DNA of 64,000 bases. Origin: Isoalcanivorax pacificus W11-5. Its GTDB lineage: Bacteria > Pseudomonadota > Gammaproteobacteria > Pseudomonadales > Alcanivoracaceae. This document shows positions 52,699 to 62,400 of the stretch, one piece after another. The stretch covers positions 1,054,001-1,118,000 of the forward strand of contig NZ_CP004387.1 of assembly GCF_000299335.2 (NCBI RefSeq), read 5' to 3'. Below the pieces are notes generated by a model that saw nothing but the letters and a program-made list of their open reading frames with translations, had not been told where the DNA came from and did not search any database. A program made the translations under genes and the position numbers. Every line of letters begins with the position of its first letter. Position 1 is the stretch's first letter.

Positions 52699-55335
52699 AT
52701 GGCCCGCCCCTGTCGCCAGCCTCACTGGACATTATGCTGGCTGCTCTGGGGAATGGGCCTGCTGTGGCCCTGCGCCGTGCCGGCGATGGACATGGGCCAT
52801 CCCGGCGGATGGCAACGGGCTTTCGAAAGTTACCTTGATGTCTCCGGCGCGTTGCCTGCGGGCCAGATAGCGCAGCAGGGCTTTATTGCGCGCGAACGCG
52901 TCATGGCGCGGCACGGCGACGGGGTGTGGTGGTTGCGGTTGCCGTTGTACAACAGCCTGCAGCAGCCGGTGACGCGCTGGCTGCAGATCGAGCCTGCGCG
53001 GCTGGCGGACGTGCAGTTTTTTGCGCCGGACGGTTCGCAGCTGGCACACACGGGTGCTGGCGTGCCCCTGGCGCAGCGGCCGCTGGACAGCCGGGCAGTC
53101 CTGCTGCCGGTATCGTTGCCTGCAGGCGGCGAGCGCACACTGTACGTGCGCATTGAGCACAACAGCGCCACCGCCGTGCAGGCGCGTGCCTGGGTGCCGG
53201 AAGAATTCTCGCATCACGAACGCAGGCTGGATTTTTTCAACGCCTTGCAGTTCGGTGCCATGCTCTGGTTTGCCGCCTACGGCGTGCTGGCGTTTTTCAG
53301 TTCACGGCAGCCAGCGTTTCTTTATTTCAGCCTGCTGGTGGCGAGCTGCGCACTGGTCGATATCAGTTTCCTGCAATACGGCCTGCAATATTTCTGGCCT
53401 GGTGCGGCGGCCTGGAACCTGCGCGCCAGCCTGATATTTTCCAGCCTGCTGCTGCCAGCAGCGGGCCTGCTGGTGACGCGTCTGCTGAACATGCGCCATC
53501 ACTGTCCGCTGGGTCATACCCTGATCAACAGCCTGTCCTGGATATTGCTGGCCGATACCGTGGCGCGCCTGTTCGGCATGCCTCGCCTGCCGGGCCTGCT
53601 GCCGATGTTGCTGCCGATCACGCTGTTGGTGTCGCTGGCAGGCTGGTCGGTACGGGCGGCGTGGCAGGGCTTGCCCGGTGCACGCCTGCTGTTGCTGGCT
53701 TTCGCACTGACCTGGTGTGTGACGCTGTACGGCATCGGCAAGATCCTCGGCTGGTGGCTGTTGCCATCGCTCAACGGCCTGTCGATGAACTGGGCCATGC
53801 TGCTCAGCAGTGTGATGATGGTGCGCGTGCTGACCGACACAGTGCGGCAGTTTCGTCTTGAGCGCGAACAGGCCCGTGCCGAGGTTGCGGAAGCTCGACT
53901 GGCGTTGCGCGCCCAGGCGCTGCGGGCGCGCGAGCTGGCGCTGGAGAAAGACGCCGCAGAGGCGGCCAGCCAGGCAAAGTCCACGTTCCTGGCGCACCTG
54001 AGCCACGAACTGCGCACGCCGCTGCACAGTATCCTCGGCTACAGCGCACTGGTGTTGCAGGACATACCCGCCGCCGGCTACTCGATGCTGACACGGCGGG
54101 CCAGCGCAATCCAGCGCAGTGGCCGTCACCTGCTGGCACTGATTGATGAATTACTGGATTACGCCCGGGGCGAAGCCGGGCGGCTGGTGCTGGCGCCGCA
54201 GCCGCTGGAGATTGATGAGCTGCTCAACAGCGTGCTCGACGAAATGCGGCAACTGGCGCACAGCCACAACGTGACGCTGGCGTTGCATCCCGACAACCCG
54301 CCCGGCTGCCAGGTCATGGCCGATGGCCTGCGCCTGCGGCAGATACTGCTCAATCTGGTCAGCAACGCCTGCCGCCACAGTGGTGGGGACCGTGTCTTGC
54401 TGCAGTGGCGTGTGGCACCACAACGGGATTCGCCGGAACTGCTGAGCCTGTTCTTTGCGGTGTCGGATAACGGCAGTGGTATTCCCGAGGCGGACCGTGC
54501 ACGCATTTTTCGTTCCTTTGAGCAGCGCGGGGCAGGGTATCAGCAGGGCGTCGGACTGGGGCTGCCGATTGCGCGCCAGTGGGTGAACCTGATGGGCGGT
54601 GAACTTGGCTGCGAAAATCTGCCAGAAAAGGGCTGCCGTTTTTATTTCTCCGTGGCGGTGCCCGGCCTGGCCGGGCCGTTGAACGAGACGACCGCCTCAC
54701 ACGAGGTACGCGGCTACCAGGGACCGGTGCAGCACCTGCTGGTGGTGGACGATACGCCGGAAAATCTGGACCTGCTCTGTGATGGCCTGACAGCGGCCGG
54801 GTTCCGGGTCAGCCGGGCAGACAGTGGCGAGGCGGCACTGCAGCGCCTGGCGGCCGAACCGGTGGATGCGGTCATCACCGATCAACGCATGCCGGGCCTG
54901 TCCGGCCGGGCGTTGCTGCGTGCTGCGCGCCGCGACGGTTACAGCATGCCGTGGCTGCTGTTGTCCGCCACCGTGCAGGGGATGTCCGCCATGCCCGATG
55001 ACGATACGGACTTCGCTGCGATACTGCTGAAGCCCATCGGGATGTCGGCACTGGTGCGGGAACTGTGCCGGGTGCTGGACCTGGAACCCAGCCTCGCGGA
55101 CGACCCGCCGCCCGTCACGCCGGATGCCACGACAAGACCTGATGCAGCAGCCATGGCGCGCCTGCGTCAGGCTGTGCAGGTCGGGGCACTGTCCGACATC
55201 GAGGACTGGTCGGACGAAATCTGCCGCACCCAGCCGGCAGCCAGCGGGTTCGCCCGCCGCGTGCTTGGTGCCGCACGCGCGCTGGATATGGCAGCACTGG
55301 AACAGTTGCTCGGCCCGGCGGACCGTCCGGCCTGA
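52699..55335 (+). CDS. Hybrid sensor histidine kinase with 7TMR-DISM sensor
   Basis: 878 residues. A signal-like N-terminus precedes an extracellular 7TMR-DISMED2-type domain (about 38–170, with GVWWLRLPLYNSLQQPVTRWLQIEP), then seven transmembrane helices (about 180–385), a coiled-coil (EREQARAEVAEARLALRAQ), HisKA with H436 (AHLSHELRTPLHSILGYS), HATPase (NLVSNACRHSGG, GVGLGLPIARQWV), a receiver with D728 (VITDQRMPGLSG) and a C-terminal helical tail (about 815–870) without an Hpt histidine. It is the partner of the adjacent AraC-type regulator; the intervening Hpt step, if any, is encoded elsewhere. Confidence 0.9.
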   Translation: MARPCRQPHWTLCWLLWGMGLLWPCAVPAMDMGHPGGWQRAFESYLDVSGALPAGQIAQQGFIARERVMARHGDGVWWLRLPLYNSLQQPVTRWLQIEPARLADVQFFAPDGSQLAHTGAGVPLAQRPLDSRAVLLPVSLPAGGERTLYVRIEHNSATAVQARAWVPEEFSHHERRLDFFNALQFGAMLWFAAYGVLAFFSSRQPAFLYFSLLVASCALVDISFLQYGLQYFWPGAAAWNLRASLIFSSLLLPAAGLLVTRLLNMRHHCPLGHTLINSLSWILLADTVARLFGMPRLPGLLPMLLPITLLVSLAGWSVRAAWQGLPGARLLLLAFALTWCVTLYGIGKILGWWLLPSLNGLSMNWAMLLSSVMMVRVLTDTVRQFRLEREQARAEVAEARLALRAQALRARELALEKDAAEAASQAKSTFLAHLSHELRTPLHSILGYSALVLQDIPAAGYSMLTRRASAIQRSGRHLLALIDELLDYARGEAGRLVLAPQPLEIDELLNSVLDEMRQLAHSHNVTLALHPDNPPGCQVMADGLRLRQILLNLVSNACRHSGGDRVLLQWRVAPQRDSPELLSLFFAVSDNGSGIPEADRARIFRSFEQRGAGYQQGVGLGLPIARQWVNLMGGELGCENLPEKGCRFYFSVAVPGLAGPLNETTASHEVRGYQGPVQHLLVVDDTPENLDLLCDGLTAAGFRVSRADSGEAALQRLAAEPVDAVITDQRMPGLSGRALLRAARRDGYSMPWLLLSATVQGMSAMPDDDTDFAAILLKPIGMSALVRELCRVLDLEPSLADDPPPVTPDATTRPDAAAMARLRQAVQVGALSDIEDWSDEICRTQPAASGFARRVLGAARALDMAALEQLLGPADRPA

Positions 55336-55764
55336 CGACTGAGTGCGGTGTGCCAGGCGAGGGCTTTTTCGTGGCACCAGTGTAGTGAAGTGTGACGGGC
55401 ATCAATGCGCTCGAAAGTGAGCGGCCGGTGCATGCTGTTTTCCCCAGTAGCGCAGACCTCATCCGGAATGTAGTTCTAACTAATTGTTGGAAAAGACAAA
55501 ATTGTCACATCCATGTGCCCGTCCGGGCGCATTCTGCCCCTCAGTGTCAGCTCTTCAACTCCATCCTTCCGACGAAATCCGTGCGCTGCATCACAAAGTC
55601 GCTCCGGCATAAGCCGCCGACCGTCGAGCAAAGGCCGGCTGCTTGAATTTTCATCAGTATTCGCGCCGTAAGCACAGTGAAAAAAACCACTGTGCGGGTT
55701 TTGGGGTGTGCCTGGAATGGGGGGGAAAGATCCGGACCAGGCTATAAAAATACCGGAGTCGACA
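55336..55764. promoter_or_regulatory. Gene-free upstream region of the DUF11 cluster
   Basis: No gene is supported here. AT-rich bases 55470–55510 contain two operator-like inverted repeats: TTCTAAC-TAATT-GTTGGAA (one mismatch) and GACAA-AA-TTGTC at 55496–55507. A perfect hairpin GCACAGTG/CACTGTGC lies at 55672–55695 with an A-rich loop, followed by GGGTTTTGGGG. I expect the promoter of the secreted-protein cluster in this gap but cannot fix its boxes. No known riboswitch could be matched. Confidence 0.5.
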
Positions 55765-56244
55765 ATGCGTGCATTTATTTCAGGCCTGCTGCTTTGTGCA
55801 GCGCTTATCGCGTCACCTGTCTGGGCCGAAGGCCCGCTTTCCAGTGAAATCCAGAGTTATCTGATTGAGCGCGGCCAGAACGGCGAAGAACAGCGTGTGC
55901 CGACCACCCAGGCGGCGCCGGGGGATGTGATCGAATACCAGCTCGTCTACCGCAACACCTCCACACAGCCGCTTTCCGGCCTGGTGGTTACCGGCCCCAT
56001 ACCCGCCAACACCCAATACGTCGAAGCCAGTGCACAGACCGCTGTGGACGCCGGCTTCGTGGTCAGCGCAGACGACGGCAGCCACTTCGGTGCCGAGCCG
56101 CTGATCGATACCACCCGGCGTTCAGCCGGGGAAGAGCAGGCCGTTATCCCGGCCGAGGCCTACACCCACGTGCGCTGGACGCCGAACACGGCGATCCAGC
56201 CCGGTCAGGTGCAGACCTACAGCTATCGCGTACGCGTGCTGTAA
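55765..56244 (+). CDS. Small secreted protein with a DUF11-like domain
   Basis: 159 residues. Start ATG at 55765, GGAG seven bases upstream; the in-frame extension to 55708 lacks protein character. Signal peptide MRAFISGLLLCAALIASPVWA. The mature part contains one DUF11-like unit: GDVIEYQLVYRNTSTQPLSGLVVTGPIPANTQYVEASA, ending in TYSYRVRVL. Such beta-sandwich repeats occur in surface proteins. It is the first of three secreted proteins on this strand and is followed by a terminator, so it can be made alone or in excess over the larger ones. Confidence 0.8.
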   Translation: MRAFISGLLLCAALIASPVWAEGPLSSEIQSYLIERGQNGEEQRVPTTQAAPGDVIEYQLVYRNTSTQPLSGLVVTGPIPANTQYVEASAQTAVDAGFVVSADDGSHFGAEPLIDTTRRSAGEEQAVIPAEAYTHVRWTPNTAIQPGQVQTYSYRVRVL

Positions 56245-56263
56245 CCCCGGGGGATCGGGAAGC

Positions 56264-56296
56264 ACGGGCGCAGCCTGCTGTCGCGCCCGTTTTTTT
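56264..56296 (+). terminator. Rho-independent terminator after the small DUF11 gene
   Basis: Stem ACGGGCGC/GCGCCCGT with an 11-base loop and a run of seven T. It separates the small secreted protein gene from the next one. Confidence 0.88.
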
Positions 56297-56314
56297 AAGG
56301 GGGAGCCTTGGGTG

Positions 56315-56349
56315 AGCGGCTTTGGGAAGCCGCTGCGGTCTCAGACCGC
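56315..56349 (+). promoter_or_regulatory. Two adjacent perfect hairpins in the leader of the 973-residue gene
   Basis: AGCGGCTT-TGGG-AAGCCGCT at 56315–56334 is followed at once by GCGGTCT-C-AGACCGC at 56335–56349. A run of eight T follows about 20 bases later. It could be an mRNA-stabilising or attenuating leader. Confidence 0.5.
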
Positions 56350-56405
56350 TCTCGCAAGGCAGTCCGTTTTTTTTATCACCAATCCAACTCTCTGAGGAAG
56401 AAGCC

Positions 56406-59327
56406 ATGAAACATGCCTTCAATAAGGGCGTGTTGTCTTCGAAGGTGGGCGCGTGCCTGCTGGCCAGCAGTGTCCTGTTTGCCGCTGGGCAAGCATGGGC
56501 GCTGACGGCTGCCGGAACCGACATCAAGAACAAGGCAACCGTTACCTACGAGGACAGCAACGGCAACAGCTATTCCGCACAATCGAACGAGGCGGTGGTG
56601 ACCGTCGCGCCGGTGTATGCGGCCACGCTGGAAGACGACGGCACCAAGTCCGGTGCAGCCGGTGAGATCGTGTATTTCACCCACGTGCTCACCAACACCG
56701 GTAACACCAGCGACACCTATTCCCTCGACGGCCTGACCGGGCACGGCAGCGGCGGCACCGCCGGCAGCTACCAGGTCTACGTCGATGGCAACAACAACGG
56801 CCTGCCGGATGCCGGTGAAGTCGCGACCACCAGCGTGAGCCTGAACGCCGGTCAACAGGCGCAACTGATCCTGGCCGTGCCGGTGCCGTCCGGCACTGCC
56901 GCAGGTACCGCCATCAACGCTACGCTGCTGGCGCGCTCCAGCCAGGGCAATGGCCTGGTGGACGACATCGGCGCCGACGGGGACAGCGAAGACGACACCA
57001 ACAACGTGGTCATCAACGTCACCGCCGACGCGGTCCTGGTGGTGAACAAATCCGCCACCGTGAACACCGCCACCAACGAAATCACCTACACCCTCGAAGT
57101 GAAAAACAACGGCGCACGTCCGGCCAACGACGTGGTGATCTGGGACGCGATCCCGGCCAATGCCAGCTTCGTACAGATGGTGTCGGTGAACGGTCTGCTC
57201 GGTTCCAACGGCGACCAGTGGCTGGACAACAACGACACCTGGCAGAACCTGCCGAACGGTTACGCCGCCGTGGCCAACCTCACCACGGTCGATGAACCGG
57301 CGGGTGTGGACATGAACGGTAACGGCACACCGGGCGAAACCGGCCTCTCGGGTATCGCCTTCCGCGATGCCGTGATGGGCGTGAACACCACCGTGTCGAT
57401 CGTGTACCGCGTCAGCTTCGATCCGAACCTGGCCGCCGGCACCCAGATCCGCAACGTGTTCGCCGCACAGGGTGACCTCGACGAAGACGGCAATGAAGAG
57501 CCGCCGGTACCGTCGCAGCCGGTGACCACCACCATCGCACAGTTCTTTGATGTGGTGGCGGATGACACCGACGGCGCCAACGGCGACGCCGATGCCGACA
57601 ACGACACCTTCCTGGTCGACAGCGCCGCCTCTGGTGCCACCGTGACCTTCTTCCACAACGTGACCAACGCGGGTAACGGCAGCGATGTACTGGAACTGCG
57701 CGTGTTCAACGATGCCGGTGCCGGCCATGCCGAACAGCCCGGCGGCGCCGCGGCCTTCCCGGCGGGCACCACCTTCACACTGTGGAATGCTGCGGGCTCC
57801 GTGCAACTGACGGACACCAACGGTGACGGCAACGCCGACACCGGTGTGCTGGGCGCCAGCGGCAGCCAGGTGTTCACCGTGAAAGCGAAACTGCCGGCCG
57901 GCTTCAGCGGCACCGGTCCATACGCCTACACCCTGCGGGCCACCTCTGCCAATGACGTGGGTTCACCCGCTGCGTCCGATGACACCCTGGGTGTGCTGAC
58001 CGCGATCAATGCCCCGGCCGTGGATCTGGCCAACACCATCGACGCCACCGGCATGGGCGACAGCCTGGTCGACGCGGATGCCTACGCCAATGGTGTCGTC
58101 ACCACGCTGTCCGCCGCCGTGGGTGGCACCGTGACCTTCGATCTGTTCCTCGCCAACGAATCCGGCAGCGCGCAATCCTACAACCTGAGCGCGCCAGGCC
58201 TGCCGGCAGGCTGGTCGGTGGTGTTCCGTGCAACAGGCGTGGACGTCAACGGTAACGGCAGCCTGCTGGATCCGGTCGACAACACCAGCATGGCCGGCAA
58301 CGTGGTCACCTCCACGCCGAGTCTGCCGGCCGGTGCGATCTTCGCCTATACCGCAGAAGTGACCGTGTCGCCGAATGCTGCGCAGGCCCCGGCCGGCACG
58401 CAGAACATCGAGTTCCGCGTCGAAGCGGCGTCCAACGCGAGCATTTTCGACCGCAAACTCGACGCCGTGACCGTGCTGCCGAACCGCGTCATCAGCGTCA
58501 CTCCGGACGGCTCCAACCAGGTGCAGCCGGGCGGTAATGTCGATTACCCGCACGTACTGACCAACAACGGCAACTCCACCGAGACCGTTGAGCTGACCGC
58601 CACCAACCTGCTGGCCGGCGACGGCTGGAGCAACACCACTGTCGCGTTCGTGGGCGCAGGCTGTACCGCCACCGCACTCACCAACCTGCCGCTGGGCAGC
58701 CCGATCGTGCTGTGTGACGCCGCCGGTAACCCGGTCAGCGTGACCATCGCCGACAGCGACAGCGATACCTATCCGGAAATCACCCTGACGCCGGGCCAGA
58801 GCATCCGTCTGCGTGCCACCGTGTTCGCGCCGTCCAGCGCGGCCCAGGGCGCCCAGGACGTGCTGACCCTGGCCGCCACCAACATGGACGGCGCTGCGCC
58901 GGCCACGGCGTCGTCCTCGGCCACCGACAGCACCGAAGTGATCCTCGGCCAGGTGCGTCTGTTCAAGCGTGCCGGTGTGGATGCGGACTGCGGCTGTGCC
59001 GACGGCTCCAACTGGACCCCGGACACCGGCTTTGCCGAAGTGCAGACCACCCAAGTGGCACCGGGTGAGTGTGTGATCTGGCAACTGCGCGCCACCAACG
59101 AAGGTGCCGCGACGGCCTACAACGTCACCGTCACTGACGAAGTGACGCCGTTCACCACGCTGGAAAACACCGACAACGCCTGTGTGGATTCGGTCGATGG
59201 CAACAACTGCGTGCCGAGCGCAGGCGCCATGGCCAACAGCGGCGTGGCGCCGGTGGTGGAGTGGACCGTGGGCGACCTGCTCTCGGGTGACACCGCACGC
59301 ACACGCTTCTGCGTGAGCGTGGACTGA
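56406..59327 (+). CDS. Large secreted DUF11-repeat surface protein
   Basis: 973 residues from the ATG at 56406 (GAGGAAG upstream). Signal peptide: VGACLLASSVLFAAGQAWA. The mature protein is a row of DUF11-type beta-sandwich units, seen as repeats of the form TFFHNVTNAGNGSDVLEL, VTFDLFLANESGSAQSYNL, VDYPHVLTNNGNSTETVEL and ECVIWQLRATNEGAATAYNVTVTDEVTPF. A calcium-site-like DxDxDxD pattern recurs (DTDGANGDADADNDTF, TDTNGDGNAD). A cysteine-rich patch (DADCGCADGSN) precedes the last unit. There is no LPxTG or barrel anchor, so it may be secreted or held by the next gene product. Function unknown; adhesion or cell-surface layer is a guess. Confidence 0.82.
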   Translation: MKHAFNKGVLSSKVGACLLASSVLFAAGQAWALTAAGTDIKNKATVTYEDSNGNSYSAQSNEAVVTVAPVYAATLEDDGTKSGAAGEIVYFTHVLTNTGNTSDTYSLDGLTGHGSGGTAGSYQVYVDGNNNGLPDAGEVATTSVSLNAGQQAQLILAVPVPSGTAAGTAINATLLARSSQGNGLVDDIGADGDSEDDTNNVVINVTADAVLVVNKSATVNTATNEITYTLEVKNNGARPANDVVIWDAIPANASFVQMVSVNGLLGSNGDQWLDNNDTWQNLPNGYAAVANLTTVDEPAGVDMNGNGTPGETGLSGIAFRDAVMGVNTTVSIVYRVSFDPNLAAGTQIRNVFAAQGDLDEDGNEEPPVPSQPVTTTIAQFFDVVADDTDGANGDADADNDTFLVDSAASGATVTFFHNVTNAGNGSDVLELRVFNDAGAGHAEQPGGAAAFPAGTTFTLWNAAGSVQLTDTNGDGNADTGVLGASGSQVFTVKAKLPAGFSGTGPYAYTLRATSANDVGSPAASDDTLGVLTAINAPAVDLANTIDATGMGDSLVDADAYANGVVTTLSAAVGGTVTFDLFLANESGSAQSYNLSAPGLPAGWSVVFRATGVDVNGNGSLLDPVDNTSMAGNVVTSTPSLPAGAIFAYTAEVTVSPNAAQAPAGTQNIEFRVEAASNASIFDRKLDAVTVLPNRVISVTPDGSNQVQPGGNVDYPHVLTNNGNSTETVELTATNLLAGDGWSNTTVAFVGAGCTATALTNLPLGSPIVLCDAAGNPVSVTIADSDSDTYPEITLTPGQSIRLRATVFAPSSAAQGAQDVLTLAATNMDGAAPATASSSATDSTEVILGQVRLFKRAGVDADCGCADGSNWTPDTGFAEVQTTQVAPGECVIWQLRATNEGAATAYNVTVTDEVTPFTTLENTDNACVDSVDGNNCVPSAGAMANSGVAPVVEWTVGDLLSGDTARTRFCVSVD

Positions 59328-59347
59328 TAACCGTCCCCCCCCTGAGA

Positions 59348-59408
59348 CCCTCTCCTGAAAAGGGGAGGGTTTCCCCAGCCGGTGCGTGCATCGGTTGCGG
59401 AAACCCTC
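59348..59408 (+). promoter_or_regulatory. Overlapping, mutually exclusive hairpins
   Basis: Stem 1 pairs CCCTCTCC (59348–59355) with GGGGAGGG (59362–59369, one G·U pair) and is followed by TTTCCCC. Stem 2 pairs GAGGGTTTCC (59365–59374) with GGAAACCCTC (59399–59408), a perfect 10-base arm. They share bases 59365–59369, so only one can form. It sits in the 115-base gap before the last gene. Confidence 0.6.
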
Positions 59409-59442
59409 GCCAGGGGCCAAAAAAACTGGGTAACGAGCCGCG

Positions 59443-62400
59443 ATGATTCGGTGCTGCGCTAAAACGGTTTTCAGCCTGATCGTGCTGCTGGCGATAGCCG
59501 GCAGCGCGTGGGCGGCCGTGACCGCGCCGGGCACCGTGCTCTACAACCAGGCGCAGGTGCGTTACTTCGATCCGCTCAGTGGCAGCGTCAAGGTGCTGAA
59601 GTCGAATGTCTCGCAACTGGTGGTGTCCGCCGCCCGTTCGGTGCAACTGGATGCCGACGCCGAGCGCTATGTGGCGGCCGGTCAGCAGATCAGCATCGGC
59701 CACCAGCTCACCAACACCGGCAACCTCGCCGACAGCTATGCGCTGGCGCTGACCAACCTGGGTGGCGATCACGGCGACCTGCTGGCACTGAACCTGTATC
59801 ACGACCAGAACGGCAACGGCATCGCCGATCCGGGCGAGCCGCCGCTGACCGCGACGCCGAGCATTCCTCCCGGTGGCAGCCTGCTGCTGGTGATCGCCGG
59901 CACCGTTCCCGCCGGCCAGAACGCCGGTGACCAGTTGCAGGTGCACCTGGCCGCCACCTCACAAAGCGATTCCGCCGTGGCGGACGACGTGACCGACACC
60001 GTGCACGTCGGCAACGGTGCCTTCCTGAACCTGAACAAAGTCTCCAGTCAGGCATGCAGCATGCCGGTGACGCCGGGGCAGACGCTGCGCTACACCATCA
60101 CTTATACCAACACCGGCAATGCCGCACCGTTGACGCGCACCCTGCAGGTGGATGGCCAGCCGGAAACCGGTGTGCTGATCGAAGACGTGCTGCCCGGCAA
60201 CGTGCTGCTGGAAGCCGGCAGCCTCACCGGCCTGTCGCCGGTACAGGCCATTGCGATGGTGCACCTGGCCGGTACGGCGGCGGATCAGTGGCAGCGTTTT
60301 GACCAGTGGGATGGCGTCAGCGCCGTGGAGCGTTTCGGCGTGCTGGTGCCGGCGGCGCACATGGGCAGCAACTATTCCGGCGGTTTCAGTTTTGCCGTGC
60401 GCCTGAACAGCAACATCAGTGCCGGCACCGTGTTGCTCAACCGCGCGCGCGTCGATGTGGACGGCGATGGCACGGCAGAATTCACCAGCAGCCAGGTCTG
60501 CAACACGGTGCAGGGCAACAGCGCGCCGGCGATTGCGTTCCTGCGGCCCAGTGCGGCGGTCATCAACGGCAGTGGCGTGCCGGCCCACGGCAGCGACGGC
60601 GATTTCGAGCGCGCCGACATTTATCGCCTGCTTGCCAGCGACAACCCGGACGTACTGCGCCAGGGCGTGTACGTGCAACTGGATGCGCAACAACTGAACC
60701 TGTCGCCGACCGAACAGGATGTGCTGGAAGTGACGGACAGCGGCGAGCGCCTGATCGCGGTCACGCTCAGCTCACACCTGACCGGCGACAGCGTGCGTGT
60801 GGTGATGCGTGAAACCGCTGCCAACAGTGGCCGTTTCCGTAGCGTCTATCCGGTGGTGCTCAGCGCACAGTCCAGCGGCAACAACGGCCTGTGTCCGGCC
60901 GGTGCAACCCTGGCATCGCAACCGTCCTGGCATGCCGGCACCACCACCACCGATGCGCTCAACCAGGGGTGTGTGCTGCGCTCCGCCGGACAGGACCGCC
61001 TGACCGCGCGCTTTGCCGTACCGATGCGCGACAGCGGCGGCGGTACCTCGCTGCAGGTGGTCACGGCCGCCGCAGCGGTGGACCCGGCCGGCATGGTGTT
61101 TGACGCCAGCAACGGCCGCCCGCTGCCGGGCGCCAGCGTGATGCTGTACCAGTCACGCCAGCCGCTGGCCAGCAGTGGCGCGGCCAGTTGCAGCGCGCTG
61201 ACGGCGTCCGACTACGTGCTGGCCACGCACCCGTTCACCGGCGACACACTGCCGGTGGAAAAGACCGACACCAGCCATCCGGACAACAGCCTCATCGAAG
61301 GCGAATACCGCTACCCGTACGCCTCGCCCGGTTACTGCTATTACCTGGATGTGACGCCACCTTCCGGTTACCACTTTCCCTCGCGCATTGCGCCGGCATC
61401 GGTGCAGATGTTCTACCCGAACATCAGCGAGAGTTCCTATGGCCTGGCCGGTTACGATCCACTGGCGCCACGCAATGGCGCGGCCAACAATCGCGGTGCC
61501 TTTCTGCTTGGTGCAGAAAACGTCTACGTGGATATTCCGGTGGACCCGGCCGACGGCGGCAACGGGGGCACCCTGGTGCTGGACAAGCAGGTGGACATGG
61601 CCAGCGCGGCCATCGGCGACGTACTGGCCTACAGCATCAACCTGACCAGCAATCACGATACCGATCTGTTCGCCGCGCGCATCATCGACACCCTGCCGTA
61701 CGGTTTCCGCTACGTGCCAAACAGCGCCTGGCTGGAGGTGGACAACCAGCGTGTGCGCATTGCCGAACCTGCCGGCGGCGGCGCGCAGAAAACCTTCTCG
61801 CTGCAACGGCTGAACGCCGACGGCAGCCTCAGCGCATTGCCGCTGGCACCGGGCAGCAACGTCACACTGCATTACGGCCTGCGCCTGAGCGCCGGTGCCG
61901 CCGACAGCAGCGGCATCAACCGCGCCGTGGCGGAAGCCAGCACTCTGTCCGGCTTTGTCTACCGGTCCAACGAAGACCAGGTGCGGGTGGAGATCCGCAG
62001 CGAAGGCGTGCTCTCCGACAAGGCGATGGTATTCGGCAAAATCTACGTCGACAGCAACTGCGACAACCTGCAGAGCGACGGGGAATGGCCGATCGGTGGC
62101 GTCAAGCTGTACCTGCAGGACGGCACCTGGGTGATCACCGATGAAAACGGCCAGTACAGCATTTACGGTCTGAATCCCGGCCTGCACACGCTCAAGATTG
62201 ATCCGCTGACGCTGCCGGAAGGCGTGCGCCTGAAACCGATCGACAACCGCCATGCCGCCGATCCCGGCAGCCGCTTTGTCGATCTCACACCGGGTGAGTA
62301 TCACCGCGCCGATTTTGCGGCGGTCTGCCCGACACCGGGCCGTGCGCAGGCGCTGTTTGAAGAACTCAAGGCACGCAACGCCGCCATCGATGGCGAGTGG

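Noticed and set aside
55560-55700. c-di-GMP (GEMM) riboswitch before the DUF11 cluster
   Set aside because: Short matches such as GCAAAGGCCGG occur, but the GAAA tetraloop helix and paired core are not found in the right order.
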